Source: Candidatus Hydrothermus pacificus
Lineage (GTDB): Bacteria > Hydrothermota > Hydrothermia > Hydrothermales > Hydrothermaceae
Direction of reading: 5' to 3'
Assembly (NCBI GenBank): GCA_002011615.1
Contig: MTOH01000005.1
Location: 47,199 to 87,651 of the forward strand
Length of the DNA: 40,453 bases
Part shown: one piece after another, positions 7,500 to 15,128 of the stretch
Numbering within the stretch: the first letter of the stretch is position 1
How the letters are laid out: each line of letters starts with the position of its first letter
The notes under the pieces: model-generated
What the model was told of the DNA's origin: nothing
Seen by the model: the letters and a program-made list of their open reading frames with translations, nothing else
Databases searched by the model: none
Translations under genes and position numbers: made by a program

Positions 7500-8987
7500 A
7501 TGATAGAACTTGATAAAAAAGGACTCAACCTGGAAAACTATAAGGGAATCGTTTATTTTAAGAAAAAGGTGCAAATTTCTTCTGAATTAAAAGAGAATGT
7601 TAACAAAAACAGAAAGGACTTTCTCAAACTTTTAAAAGAGAAAAAACCTATATATTCGGTGAACACAGGAGTTGGTAAACTTGCCGATAGAATTATACCC
7701 CATCAAAAAATAAGAGAATTACAGGTTAATATACTCAGAAGCCATGCTGCTGGATGGGGAGAGCCTGCCCCTGCAGAAGTTGTGAGAGGAGCAATGCTTT
7801 TAAGAGTGAACTGTCTTTTAAAAGGATTATCAGGTGTAAGTTTTGAATTAATCGATAAGATGGTAGAGTTTTTAAATAAAGATGTTATACCCTTTGTTCC
7901 CCTTAAAGGATCGGTGGGTGCTTCCGGAGACCTTGCTCCTCTTTCTTTCATCGGACTCGCCATTATAGGAGAAGGTTACATAATGGATAAAGGAGATGTA
8001 TTACCTGCTCATCTTGTATTGAAGAGAAAAGGGATAACCCCATATATTTTAAAGGAGAAGGAAGGGATTGCTTTAATAAATGGAACACAGTTTTCTCTTT
8101 CTTTACTTTTGCATAGCTTTTATGAATTTGACAGACTTTTCAAATTGTCCCTGATAAGTTCTATTCTGTCATTTGTTGCTCTGGATGGCAATCTGGAGCC
8201 TTTTAATCCCATTATAGGAAAGGTCAGGAATTCGCCGGAACAATTGCTTATTTCAAAAATATTTAGAAAAGTATTAAAAGGATATAGAAAAAAAGGAAAA
8301 AGAAAAAATGTTCAGGATCCTTATACACTCAGGTGTATTCCACAGGTATTTGGGGCTGTTCTTGAAGTCAGGAATTTCATAGAAAAAATAATCTCTTCTG
8401 AAATTAATGCAGTTACTGATAATCCTATAATTAAAGGCATGAGAGCGATTTCGGGTGGAAATTTCCATGCTCAGAGGCTTTCTTTTGCATGCGATATGAT
8501 GGCAAATCTTATCACCACGCTTGGTAACTTTTCAGAAAGAAGAGTTTTTCAACTTATGGGGGTTGAATCCAGCGTTGTTCCAAGATTTCTTGCAAAAGAG
8601 GAAGGCCTTTCATCAGGATATATGCTTGTTCAGGTTCTTTCCGCAGCTCTTGCTTCTCAAAACAAAAGCTTTTGTTTCCCAAACAGTGCAGATTCTATAC
8701 CCACTTCTTTAAATCAGGAGGATTTTGTTAGCATGAGTGCAAACTCCGCTTTAAGGCTTTTTGAAATGAATAATAATTTGAAAGGTATATTAATAACAGA
8801 GTTACTTTCAGCTATAAGAGCAATTTCTATGGTTGAGATTAAACTACCTCCCTTTATTTCTTCTCTTTTTAAAATTCTGGAACATGATTTTAAAATAGTT
8901 AAGGAGGACCATTTTATTTATGAAGATATTAGAAAGATAGAAACGAAGATAGACCTTCTTATCCAGAAAATAGATGAAGTCTTTTAA
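7500..8987 (+). CDS. hutH: Histidine ammonia-lyase (MIO-dependent aromatic amino acid lyase)
   Basis: At 495 aa this is a full-length member of the lyase family that deaminates His, Phe or Tyr. The MIO cofactor triad Ala141-Ser142-Gly143 lies in GSVGASGDLAPLSF, at the same position as in Pseudomonas HutH. Tyr52 in the YSVNTGVGKLA loop is the catalytic tyrosine. Substrate-specificity residues point to histidine: Ser-His at 81-82 (SHAAG) rather than the Phe-Leu or His-Leu of Phe/Tyr lyases, and the Glu in LNQEDFVSMSA. The product would be urocanate plus ammonia. No hutU, hutI or hutG is in the window, so a full degradation pathway is not shown here. It starts 4 bp after the EndoQ stop and its 3' end overlaps tamB by 14 nt. 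Confidence 0.88.
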   Translation: MIELDKKGLNLENYKGIVYFKKKVQISSELKENVNKNRKDFLKLLKEKKPIYSVNTGVGKLADRIIPHQKIRELQVNILRSHAAGWGEPAPAEVVRGAMLLRVNCLLKGLSGVSFELIDKMVEFLNKDVIPFVPLKGSVGASGDLAPLSFIGLAIIGEGYIMDKGDVLPAHLVLKRKGITPYILKEKEGIALINGTQFSLSLLLHSFYEFDRLFKLSLISSILSFVALDGNLEPFNPIIGKVRNSPEQLLISKIFRKVLKGYRKKGKRKNVQDPYTLRCIPQVFGAVLEVRNFIEKIISSEINAVTDNPIIKGMRAISGGNFHAQRLSFACDMMANLITTLGNFSERRVFQLMGVESSVVPRFLAKEEGLSSGYMLVQVLSAALASQNKSFCFPNSADSIPTSLNQEDFVSMSANSALRLFEMNNNLKGILITELLSAIRAISMVEIKLPPFISSLFKILEHDFKIVKEDHFIYEDIRKIETKIDLLIQKIDEVF

Positions 8988-11900
8988 AAGAATATCAATT
9001 TATCTCTTTATTTTTGTCAGCATAATCAGTTTAATTGCTCTTTCATATTTCTATGCTTACAGAAGAACCAAAAAAGAACTGGTTGGTTTTCTCTATAAAA
9101 AATGGGGTGATAGGGTAAAAATAGAGTCATACCAATTCAATCCTCTTAGTGGTTTGTTATTTGAAAAAATCGAGGTGAAAAACCTTTTTGTGATTAAAAA
9201 AGTCAGGATTTCCTATGATGTTTTTTCTCTTATAAAAAGGAAAAGCATAGGTACTGTTCGTGTAGACACTTTAATTTTAAATTCCAGAATTTTTGAAACT
9301 GAAAAAGGCAAAGTAAAACAGGGTAATAACCTATCTATTCCATTTTCTTTTGCCATAAATGATTTCAATATAAACTTTTTAAAACTTATGCATAATGAAA
9401 AGGCATATGAAGCCCGGGATATCAAAGGATTTTTAAGGGTTGAGAAGAATGGTGAATTTCTCTCTCTTCTTGCTTTTAATTTTTTAAAGCCTTACTCTTT
9501 CTATCTCAGAACTCTTATAACAGGAAATGTTAAAGAGCAGAATTTCAAAATACTTGATTTTAAAAATGAAATTTTTGATACAAGAGGTGAAATATCTCTG
9601 GACTTTCCTTTCTTAAGATTCAAATTAAGAAATTCAAAGGTTGACAAATTTTACTTTGATTATATAGAGGGAAAATTAAAGATAAAGAATAATGACATAG
9701 ATATAATTTTTATAGATGCAAAGGAAAAAAGAGGAGAATTCACACTTTCAGGAGAACTGAAGAACTACAGAGACCTAAACAGAATATCTTTTGAAGCGGT
9801 AAGTTATATTAAAGGAGAGTATTTTTTTAAAAAACATAAATTTAATTTTGAGCTTATAAGTGAAACAAATTTTACAAGAAAAAAATCACAGCTCAATTTA
9901 TATGTTGAAGACTTTAATATAGATGATTTATACGAATTTACAGGTTTTTCCATGCTTACTTTTTTCCCAAAAAAAGATTCCTTAAGTATAGATACTTTTA
10001 AAATAAATTACAGGGGAATAAGCCTGCACGCAAAAGGAGGCTATCCAGGAGAAATAAAAATAGGGATAGATGTGCCAGAAAATAATGAAATTGATTATCT
10101 ACAGGGAAGCAGAGGAGAAATTCTTGGAATTTATAGAGGTGATAGTAAATCTTATACATTTGTAATGTATGGGAATATGAGAAATTTTAGCTATAATGAC
10201 CTGATGGTACCTGAATTTAAATTCAGCCTGGGTAGAGATACAACAGGAGAAAATTTTCTTACCTTTAATTTTGATTCCCTTTTCTATAAACAAACATTAC
10301 TTGGAAACCTGAATCTAAATTTAAGAGGCAGAGATACTCTTTTCTTCTTTAATCTGGATGCAAATACTCCTTTTGCAGGGGCTTTTGAAGATAGAGGGAT
10401 AATAGTCATGGGTAAAGATTACTATATGATTGTTGATTCTTTAAATAAACTCAAAATGAAATTTTCTGGAAGGGTTTTTGAAACTTCTTTAAAGGGTGTT
10501 GAAATATGGGGTGGAAAGGTGTTTTTAAATGCATATTTTGACACAAAAAACAAGGGTATTATTGCACTTCTTAATGCCAGAGACCTCCATGTGGAAAAGA
10601 TTCAGATGGGAAATATTTTAGTTGATGGCGTATTTGATATAGACGTGGATTTGAGAGGTAAAAGGGATACTTTTAATATCACCACTTCCTTTCGTGCAGA
10701 TACCTTCCTGGTGAATGATGTCCTTTTTACTGATTTCTGGATTAACGGGTATGGTGACCAGAATAAAGTTACACTGGATGTAAAAAGTAAAGTAATGGAT
10801 GAAGGACTTTTGAAATTGTATGGTATTCTAAACCTGGATGAAAATTTAGCATTGAATAAAAACTACGAATTTGAGATTGCTGCAGAGAAATTGCCTTTAA
10901 AAGATTTTCAAAGATTTCTACGGTTAAATTTTATAAATTTTGATAAAGGTAGAGTTTTTGCTAATTGCAAAATTAAAAAAGGTGAATTAAAAGGTGATGT
11001 ACTCATTGAAAAAGGAGAAGGAGAAATTCTTTATACCCTTTCTCCCTTCTATAATATGTTCTTGTTTTTAAAGATAGATAAAAACAAGTTTAATGGAAGA
11101 TTTAATGGTTATTCAGGAGAGGGAGATTTCAGAGGAAATATTAAAGGCAGAATAGAAGAAGGTAAATTGGAGGATTTTAAACTATCAACAGAATTCAAAA
11201 AAATTCCTGTTTTTTATAATTTTATTGATTCAAAAGCATCCGGTAAATTTGACCTTTTAATAAACAGGGAGAATAAAAACATGATACTGGATTCTAAAAT
11301 AGAGGAAGCTTATATAGTTCCTGTGTTTAAAGGAGGAAAGGAAGAAGGGCGTTCACCTTCAGACCTTTTCTTTGATTTTCGTTTTAAAAGCGATGGCAAA
11401 ATTTTTCTGTTTAACGAGTGGATAGATGCTGAACTTAAAGGAGAGATGAGAGTTAAAAAACAGGACCCTGTCAATTACTATCTGTCAGGTGAACTTGAAG
11501 TTATTCAGGGGAAGATTTTTTATCTTGGTAATGTTTTTAACATAAAAGAGGGTAAAATATTCTTTCTTGCTCAGAAAGAGGTTATCCCGGAAGTTAATTT
11601 ACGTGCAGAACTGCCCTATAGTATAGAAGGTGAAAACATCAGAATAATACTGGAGATAAGCGGAAAGTTAAGCGAACCTCTGTTTAAAATATATTCAGAG
11701 CCCGTTACCTTTGATGAAAGCACCCTGATAAAATATCTCACCTTTGGTCACGCGGGAGCAAAGCCTTTCTCTGAGATAGGCACTAAAGGTATGTACATAG
11801 GCGAGAAACTGCTTAGCACACAGGTTAAAAAACAAATAAGGATAAGTGAATTTTCTTTAATTGGTGGTGGAAGCCCTTCAATCTTATTCGGAACCTACAT

Positions 11901-12060
11901 ATCTCCTGAACTTTATGTAAAATATCAACATGATTTCCTATCCTATTATAAAGATGCTTTTTTAATAAAGTATTTTCTGAATCCGCGTTTTTCCATTTAT
12001 TCGAAAAGAGAAAGAACAGGGGAGATAGTAACGGGTCTGGAGCTGGAATTCAGGTTTTAA
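8974..12060 (+). CDS. TamB-like translocation and assembly module / AsmA-family protein
   Basis: The 1028-aa protein has one N-terminal membrane anchor (about residues 6-28) and a long series of amphipathic beta strands. It ends in a C-terminal TamB (DUF490) domain at roughly 800-1028. Diagnostic pieces are YLSGELEVIQGKIFYLGNVF, the EVIPEVNLRAELPY segment, SEPVTFDESTLIKYLTFG, and a final barrel-like strand ending LELEFRF with a terminal Phe. Family members bridge the inner and outer membranes and carry lipids or assist outer-membrane protein assembly. No TamA/BamA homologue is adjacent. Its place at the end of the ECF sigma operon suggests the operon maintains the outer membrane. The stop touches the convergent Wzz-like gene with no gap. 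Confidence 0.85.
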   Translation: MKSFKRISIYLFIFVSIISLIALSYFYAYRRTKKELVGFLYKKWGDRVKIESYQFNPLSGLLFEKIEVKNLFVIKKVRISYDVFSLIKRKSIGTVRVDTLILNSRIFETEKGKVKQGNNLSIPFSFAINDFNINFLKLMHNEKAYEARDIKGFLRVEKNGEFLSLLAFNFLKPYSFYLRTLITGNVKEQNFKILDFKNEIFDTRGEISLDFPFLRFKLRNSKVDKFYFDYIEGKLKIKNNDIDIIFIDAKEKRGEFTLSGELKNYRDLNRISFEAVSYIKGEYFFKKHKFNFELISETNFTRKKSQLNLYVEDFNIDDLYEFTGFSMLTFFPKKDSLSIDTFKINYRGISLHAKGGYPGEIKIGIDVPENNEIDYLQGSRGEILGIYRGDSKSYTFVMYGNMRNFSYNDLMVPEFKFSLGRDTTGENFLTFNFDSLFYKQTLLGNLNLNLRGRDTLFFFNLDANTPFAGAFEDRGIIVMGKDYYMIVDSLNKLKMKFSGRVFETSLKGVEIWGGKVFLNAYFDTKNKGIIALLNARDLHVEKIQMGNILVDGVFDIDVDLRGKRDTFNITTSFRADTFLVNDVLFTDFWINGYGDQNKVTLDVKSKVMDEGLLKLYGILNLDENLALNKNYEFEIAAEKLPLKDFQRFLRLNFINFDKGRVFANCKIKKGELKGDVLIEKGEGEILYTLSPFYNMFLFLKIDKNKFNGRFNGYSGEGDFRGNIKGRIEEGKLEDFKLSTEFKKIPVFYNFIDSKASGKFDLLINRENKNMILDSKIEEAYIVPVFKGGKEEGRSPSDLFFDFRFKSDGKIFLFNEWIDAELKGEMRVKKQDPVNYYLSGELEVIQGKIFYLGNVFNIKEGKIFFLAQKEVIPEVNLRAELPYSIEGENIRIILEISGKLSEPLFKIYSEPVTFDESTLIKYLTFGHAGAKPFSEIGTKGMYIGEKLLSTQVKKQIRISEFSLIGGGSPSILFGTYISPELYVKYQHDFLSYYKDAFLIKYFLNPRFSIYSKRERTGEIVTGLELEFRF

Positions 12061-13239
12061 CTATTTCTTACGCAGAGAAAAATCTCTTTTAAATTTATGT
12101 AAAATCTCTTTTATTTGTGAGAATTCCTCTTTTGTTTCAATATTTTCAAGCAGTTCAAAATAGAAACATAAAAATATGCTAAAAATTAATGAAAGGAAAA
12201 CTCCCAGAAGTATGATTCTGGATTTCTTGGGGAACTTTTCAACAAGTTCTGGCCTGGCTGTACTCAAAACATTAACAAGATTTATTTTGGTATTGGCTTC
12301 AATCTTTGCCTTTTCATATTCCTGAGAAATATAGGCAAATGAACCTTCCATTGCCCTGTACTCCGTTTCTGTTCTGAGAAGAAGAGAATAAATATCAGGA
12401 AGTATCTTTATTGAAGAACCATAAATACCACCAAATCCAAGAGGTTTTTGGTGAGTTTCAAGGTCTTTTAACTTCTTTCTTATATTTGAAAGCTCTTGTT
12501 TTAACTTCTTTAACTGTGGATTATCTGGAGATGTATAACTTTCCAGTGTTTTTATTTCTATTTCCTTTTCTATCTCCTGTTTTTTTAAGTCAGAATATAC
12601 CTGATAACTAAAATTGTATTCTCTGTCTATGTTAAATACATTATATTTTTTCTTAAGAGAAGCAAGGGAATCAGCAAGCTTTATTACCCTGTTCTTGGCT
12701 TCTAACATTGCATCTTCAAGGAATTTTAATTTCCATTTGGTGTAGGAATAGTATAGCCCTTCTGTTATCTCTATAAGGGCATCTATATATGCGTTGGCAA
12801 TATCCACTGAGAGAGTGTCTTTTTCACTGGAAACTGATATTTCCACAACACCTTCAGGAGTGGCTTTTATATTTGTTTTATCTTTAAGCCATTCAAAAGC
12901 TTTTTTAATCTCTTTAATTTTTTTCTTTTCCATTAATTTTGTCTTTTCAACAACACTTTCCATTACCTTCTTTTCTGTAAGAAATTTTGCAAATATATCA
13001 CCTATGTTTATTACCTCACCAAATCGGGAAGGTGTAGGTCTTATGCCTATATAGTAATAGAGTTCTCTGTAGGTGGAAGGAAGCATGGTTGAGGTTACCG
13101 GTATAAAACTGGAGGTTGCTATGTAAGACTTTGGTAATAAAAAAGCGAGAACCACAGAAACTATTGTGAGGAATATTACATTAAAATAAAGAGTTTTTCT
13201 CCATTTAGATATCACCCTTAAAAAATCAATTAATTTCAT
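12061..13239 (-). CDS. Wzz/GNVR-family polysaccharide co-polymerase (chain-length determinant-like)
   Basis: The 392-aa protein has two membrane segments (about 15-36 and 345-367) framing a long coiled-coil periplasmic region, with KKSYIATSSFIPV after the first segment. This is the topology of Wzz/KpsE/GumC-type proteins, which set the chain length or support export of surface polysaccharide. The C-terminal cytoplasmic tail is short (about 25 residues) and there is no tyrosine kinase domain. The start overlaps the stop of the upstream export protein (ATGA). No glycosyltransferases or Wzx/Wzy genes are in the window, so the pair works with genes elsewhere or serves another export task. Confidence 0.82.
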   Translation of the reverse strand: MKLIDFLRVISKWRKTLYFNVIFLTIVSVVLAFLLPKSYIATSSFIPVTSTMLPSTYRELYYYIGIRPTPSRFGEVINIGDIFAKFLTEKKVMESVVEKTKLMEKKKIKEIKKAFEWLKDKTNIKATPEGVVEISVSSEKDTLSVDIANAYIDALIEITEGLYYSYTKWKLKFLEDAMLEAKNRVIKLADSLASLKKKYNVFNIDREYNFSYQVYSDLKKQEIEKEIEIKTLESYTSPDNPQLKKLKQELSNIRKKLKDLETHQKPLGFGGIYGSSIKILPDIYSLLLRTETEYRAMEGSFAYISQEYEKAKIEANTKINLVNVLSTARPELVEKFPKKSRIILLGVFLSLIFSIFLCFYFELLENIETKEEFSQIKEILHKFKRDFSLRKK

Positions 13240-13901
13240 TTTTTCCTGAAAATTATTATATCCCCGTTTTTCAAATAGGGGTTCTCGTTTAAATTCCCTT
13301 CATCAAAGTATTTTTCTATATTGAGTTCTGTTTTTTTCCCATTCCTTATAAGATATACGCTTCCTTTTAAGACTTCCAAACCTGTCAAACCACTTATAAG
13401 CAATGCACCGGTTATTCTTGTAAGAGGTGAAACCGCATAATAACCCGGATAAGGGGTATCTCCTACCACATGAACCAATCTTGAACCAAGTTGTTTTATG
13501 TAAACAGTTACATCTGTATCTGGATATTTCTCCTTTAATTTATGTCTTATCTCGTTTTCTATTTCCTTTACTGTTTTATTCTTGGCATTGAATTTACCAA
13601 GAAAAGGTATTGTGTCTATTGTTTTTTCTGCACGAAACACAGGATTTGCAGCGATTACTATGCTTCCTGTGTGAGGAACAGCCATTTTTAAAGAGGAGTT
13701 AAAATTTCCAAAGAATTTTATCTGTATTGAATCACCAGGTTCTATTTGATAATTATCGTCAACAAGATAGGGGAAATAGGCAAGGGCACTCTGTAGAATC
13801 GGACTCTCTGCAAAGTATATAAAGTTGTCTTTTAAATTTTTCTGAGAAAAAAGTATTTCCTCTTTTCCTTGTAATACAAGAAGCAGTAAAAGTATTTTCA
13901 T
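13236..13901 (-). CDS. Polysaccharide export protein (Wza-like, Poly_export plus SLBB)
   Basis: The 221-aa protein begins MKILLLLLVLQG, a likely signal peptide. A Poly_export domain follows at about 50-145 (YQIEPGDSIQIKFFGNF, then AKNKTVKEIENEIRHKLKEKYPD). An SLBB-like beta-grasp segment (VVGDTPYPGYYAVSPLTRITGALLISGL) leads to the closing motif NPYLKNGDIIIFRKK. Such proteins form the outer-membrane or periplasmic channel for polysaccharide. This one is shorter than Wza (about 380 aa) and has one SLBB copy, as in many minimal versions. The start is set at the ATG at 13901 because a promoter -10 box ends 9 nt upstream; an in-frame TTG at 13940 coincides with the -35 box and is discounted. Confidence 0.83.
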   Translation of the reverse strand: MKILLLLLVLQGKEEILFSQKNLKDNFIYFAESPILQSALAYFPYLVDDNYQIEPGDSIQIKFFGNFNSSLKMAVPHTGSIVIAANPVFRAEKTIDTIPFLGKFNAKNKTVKEIENEIRHKLKEKYPDTDVTVYIKQLGSRLVHVVGDTPYPGYYAVSPLTRITGALLISGLTGLEVLKGSVYLIRNGKKTELNIEKYFDEGNLNENPYLKNGDIIIFRKK

Positions 13902-13910
13902 AAGATATAA

Positions 13911-13940
13911 ATTATATTTAAATTCATCTTGAAAGGTCAA
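13911..13940 (-). promoter_or_regulatory. Sigma-70-type promoter of the Wza-like/Wzz-like pair
   Basis: On the minus strand, TTGACC (13940-13935) and TATAAT (13916-13911) are separated by 18 bp. The start codon ATG begins at 13901, only 9 nt after the -10 box, so the mRNA should carry a leader of about 2-3 nt. No Shine-Dalgarno sequence is present, which fits a leaderless transcript. Confidence 0.65.
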
Positions 13941-13951
13941 ATAAAAGATAT

Positions 13952-15124
13952 TTATTTCCTGTTTGCTTCATACCATCTTCTTATTATATAAACCGCTATT
14001 ATAAAGTCAATTATATCTATAAGTCTTTTCTCTTTTTCTTTTAAATTCTTTCTTATAAAAGATTTAAGTCTCTGTGCTTTTATTACAAATCTTTCATATT
14101 CCTCCTTATACTTACTCTTTACGCTTTTCAAAACCTGTGGTATTACTTTGGATTTTAAATTTGTAAATTTATCTTCTATTTCTTTCCATGTAATGGCGTC
14201 AAAACAGAGGTCATAATGAAGAAGAATTTGAGAGAGGTCGTTTATAAATGTGTGAATTTTATCCCCATACTGGTCATAAATTTCCTTTGTTTCAGGAAAT
14301 GAAGAATAAAGAACTCCAAAGGGGTTGCCTATGTAGGATTTTTTTAAAAGAGGTTTAAAGGTTATGCCTTGAATTATTTCTTCCCCAACTTCCTGTTTTT
14401 CTTCCTCTATTTCTACTTTCTTCTTTTCAAGAATCCTGAAAAAAAGCTCCTCATAGATTATTCTATCCTCTTCTAAAATTTCATCGGGTAAACACTCCTG
14501 CAGTTCTAAATTTGAATCTTTTTTCATACTATTTGCAAATACTATTATATCCTTTCCATACTTTTCTATAATTTCAATACCTTTGTTTTTTTGCTCTATA
14601 ATGTATCGTAGAACACCTGCTATTTTTTCAAACTTATTTCCTATACCTTTCAAATACATAAATGTTCTTCCATTCCTGCCTATGAAGAATTCATATTTTT
14701 CATCACCAGTCAGAGGCTCTCCTATTATGGATTCTCCCTGGAACCATTCTACAGGGAAAGGTTCCCCATAGGGCATTTCTTTTGTAACCTTGCTTATACT
14801 GGGCAGGTCTAAAAAAAGAAAATATGATGCAACAAAGTTGAAAATTACAGGTTTTTTCTCATACACAAGGTCTGCTATTTCTTTTATTTCAAATTCATAT
14901 TTCTTTTCAAATAATTCCTTTTCCTTTTTTATAAGAGATTCTTTTAATGAAGAAATTTTCTTTTTGGATTTTTCTGACTTTGCCAGCCTGGGTGCGGTAA
15001 ACCCCTCGTATTTGGGTTCTTCCTCCCTTGAATATACGATAGAGAAATCAGATTTCTTTTTGTCTTTTTTTAAATCAGCATCTTTTATATACTCCCTTAA
15101 CGATTTTTTCTTTTTATTCTCCAT
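13952..15124 (-). CDS. Uncharacterised cytoplasmic protein paired with the GGDEF-ATPase gene
   Basis: I do not recognise this 390-aa protein. The first ~75 residues are lysine-rich and probably disordered. A charged helical stretch follows (KSKKKISSLKESLIKKEKELFEKK). A folded region at about 85-200 contains VIFNFVASYFLFLDLPSIS and the YEFFIGRNGRTFMYLKGIG segment. There is an acidic linker near 230-250 and a helical C-terminal domain of about 130 residues. There is no signal peptide or clear membrane span. It begins 4 bp after the stop of the GGDEF-ATPase gene, behind an AGGT ribosome binding site, so the two are co-transcribed and probably work together. It may be an output or scaffold partner, but nothing in the sequence proves it. 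Confidence 0.7.
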   Translation of the reverse strand: MENKKKKSLREYIKDADLKKDKKKSDFSIVYSREEEPKYEGFTAPRLAKSEKSKKKISSLKESLIKKEKELFEKKYEFEIKEIADLVYEKKPVIFNFVASYFLFLDLPSISKVTKEMPYGEPFPVEWFQGESIIGEPLTGDEKYEFFIGRNGRTFMYLKGIGNKFEKIAGVLRYIIEQKNKGIEIIEKYGKDIIVFANSMKKDSNLELQECLPDEILEEDRIIYEELFFRILEKKKVEIEEEKQEVGEEIIQGITFKPLLKKSYIGNPFGVLYSSFPETKEIYDQYGDKIHTFINDLSQILLHYDLCFDAITWKEIEDKFTNLKSKVIPQVLKSVKSKYKEEYERFVIKAQRLKSFIRKNLKEKEKRLIDIIDFIIAVYIIRRWYEANRK

Positions 15125-15128
15125 ATTT

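Noticed and set aside
7500-8987. Phenylalanine or tyrosine ammonia-lyase
   Set aside because: The Ser-His pair and the QED Glu are those of histidine lyases, although no assay-level certainty is possible.
13902-13940. Upstream TTG start extending the Wza-like protein by 13 residues
   Set aside because: The TTG is the first part of the -35 box of a good promoter, and the ATG at 13901 gives a clean signal peptide.
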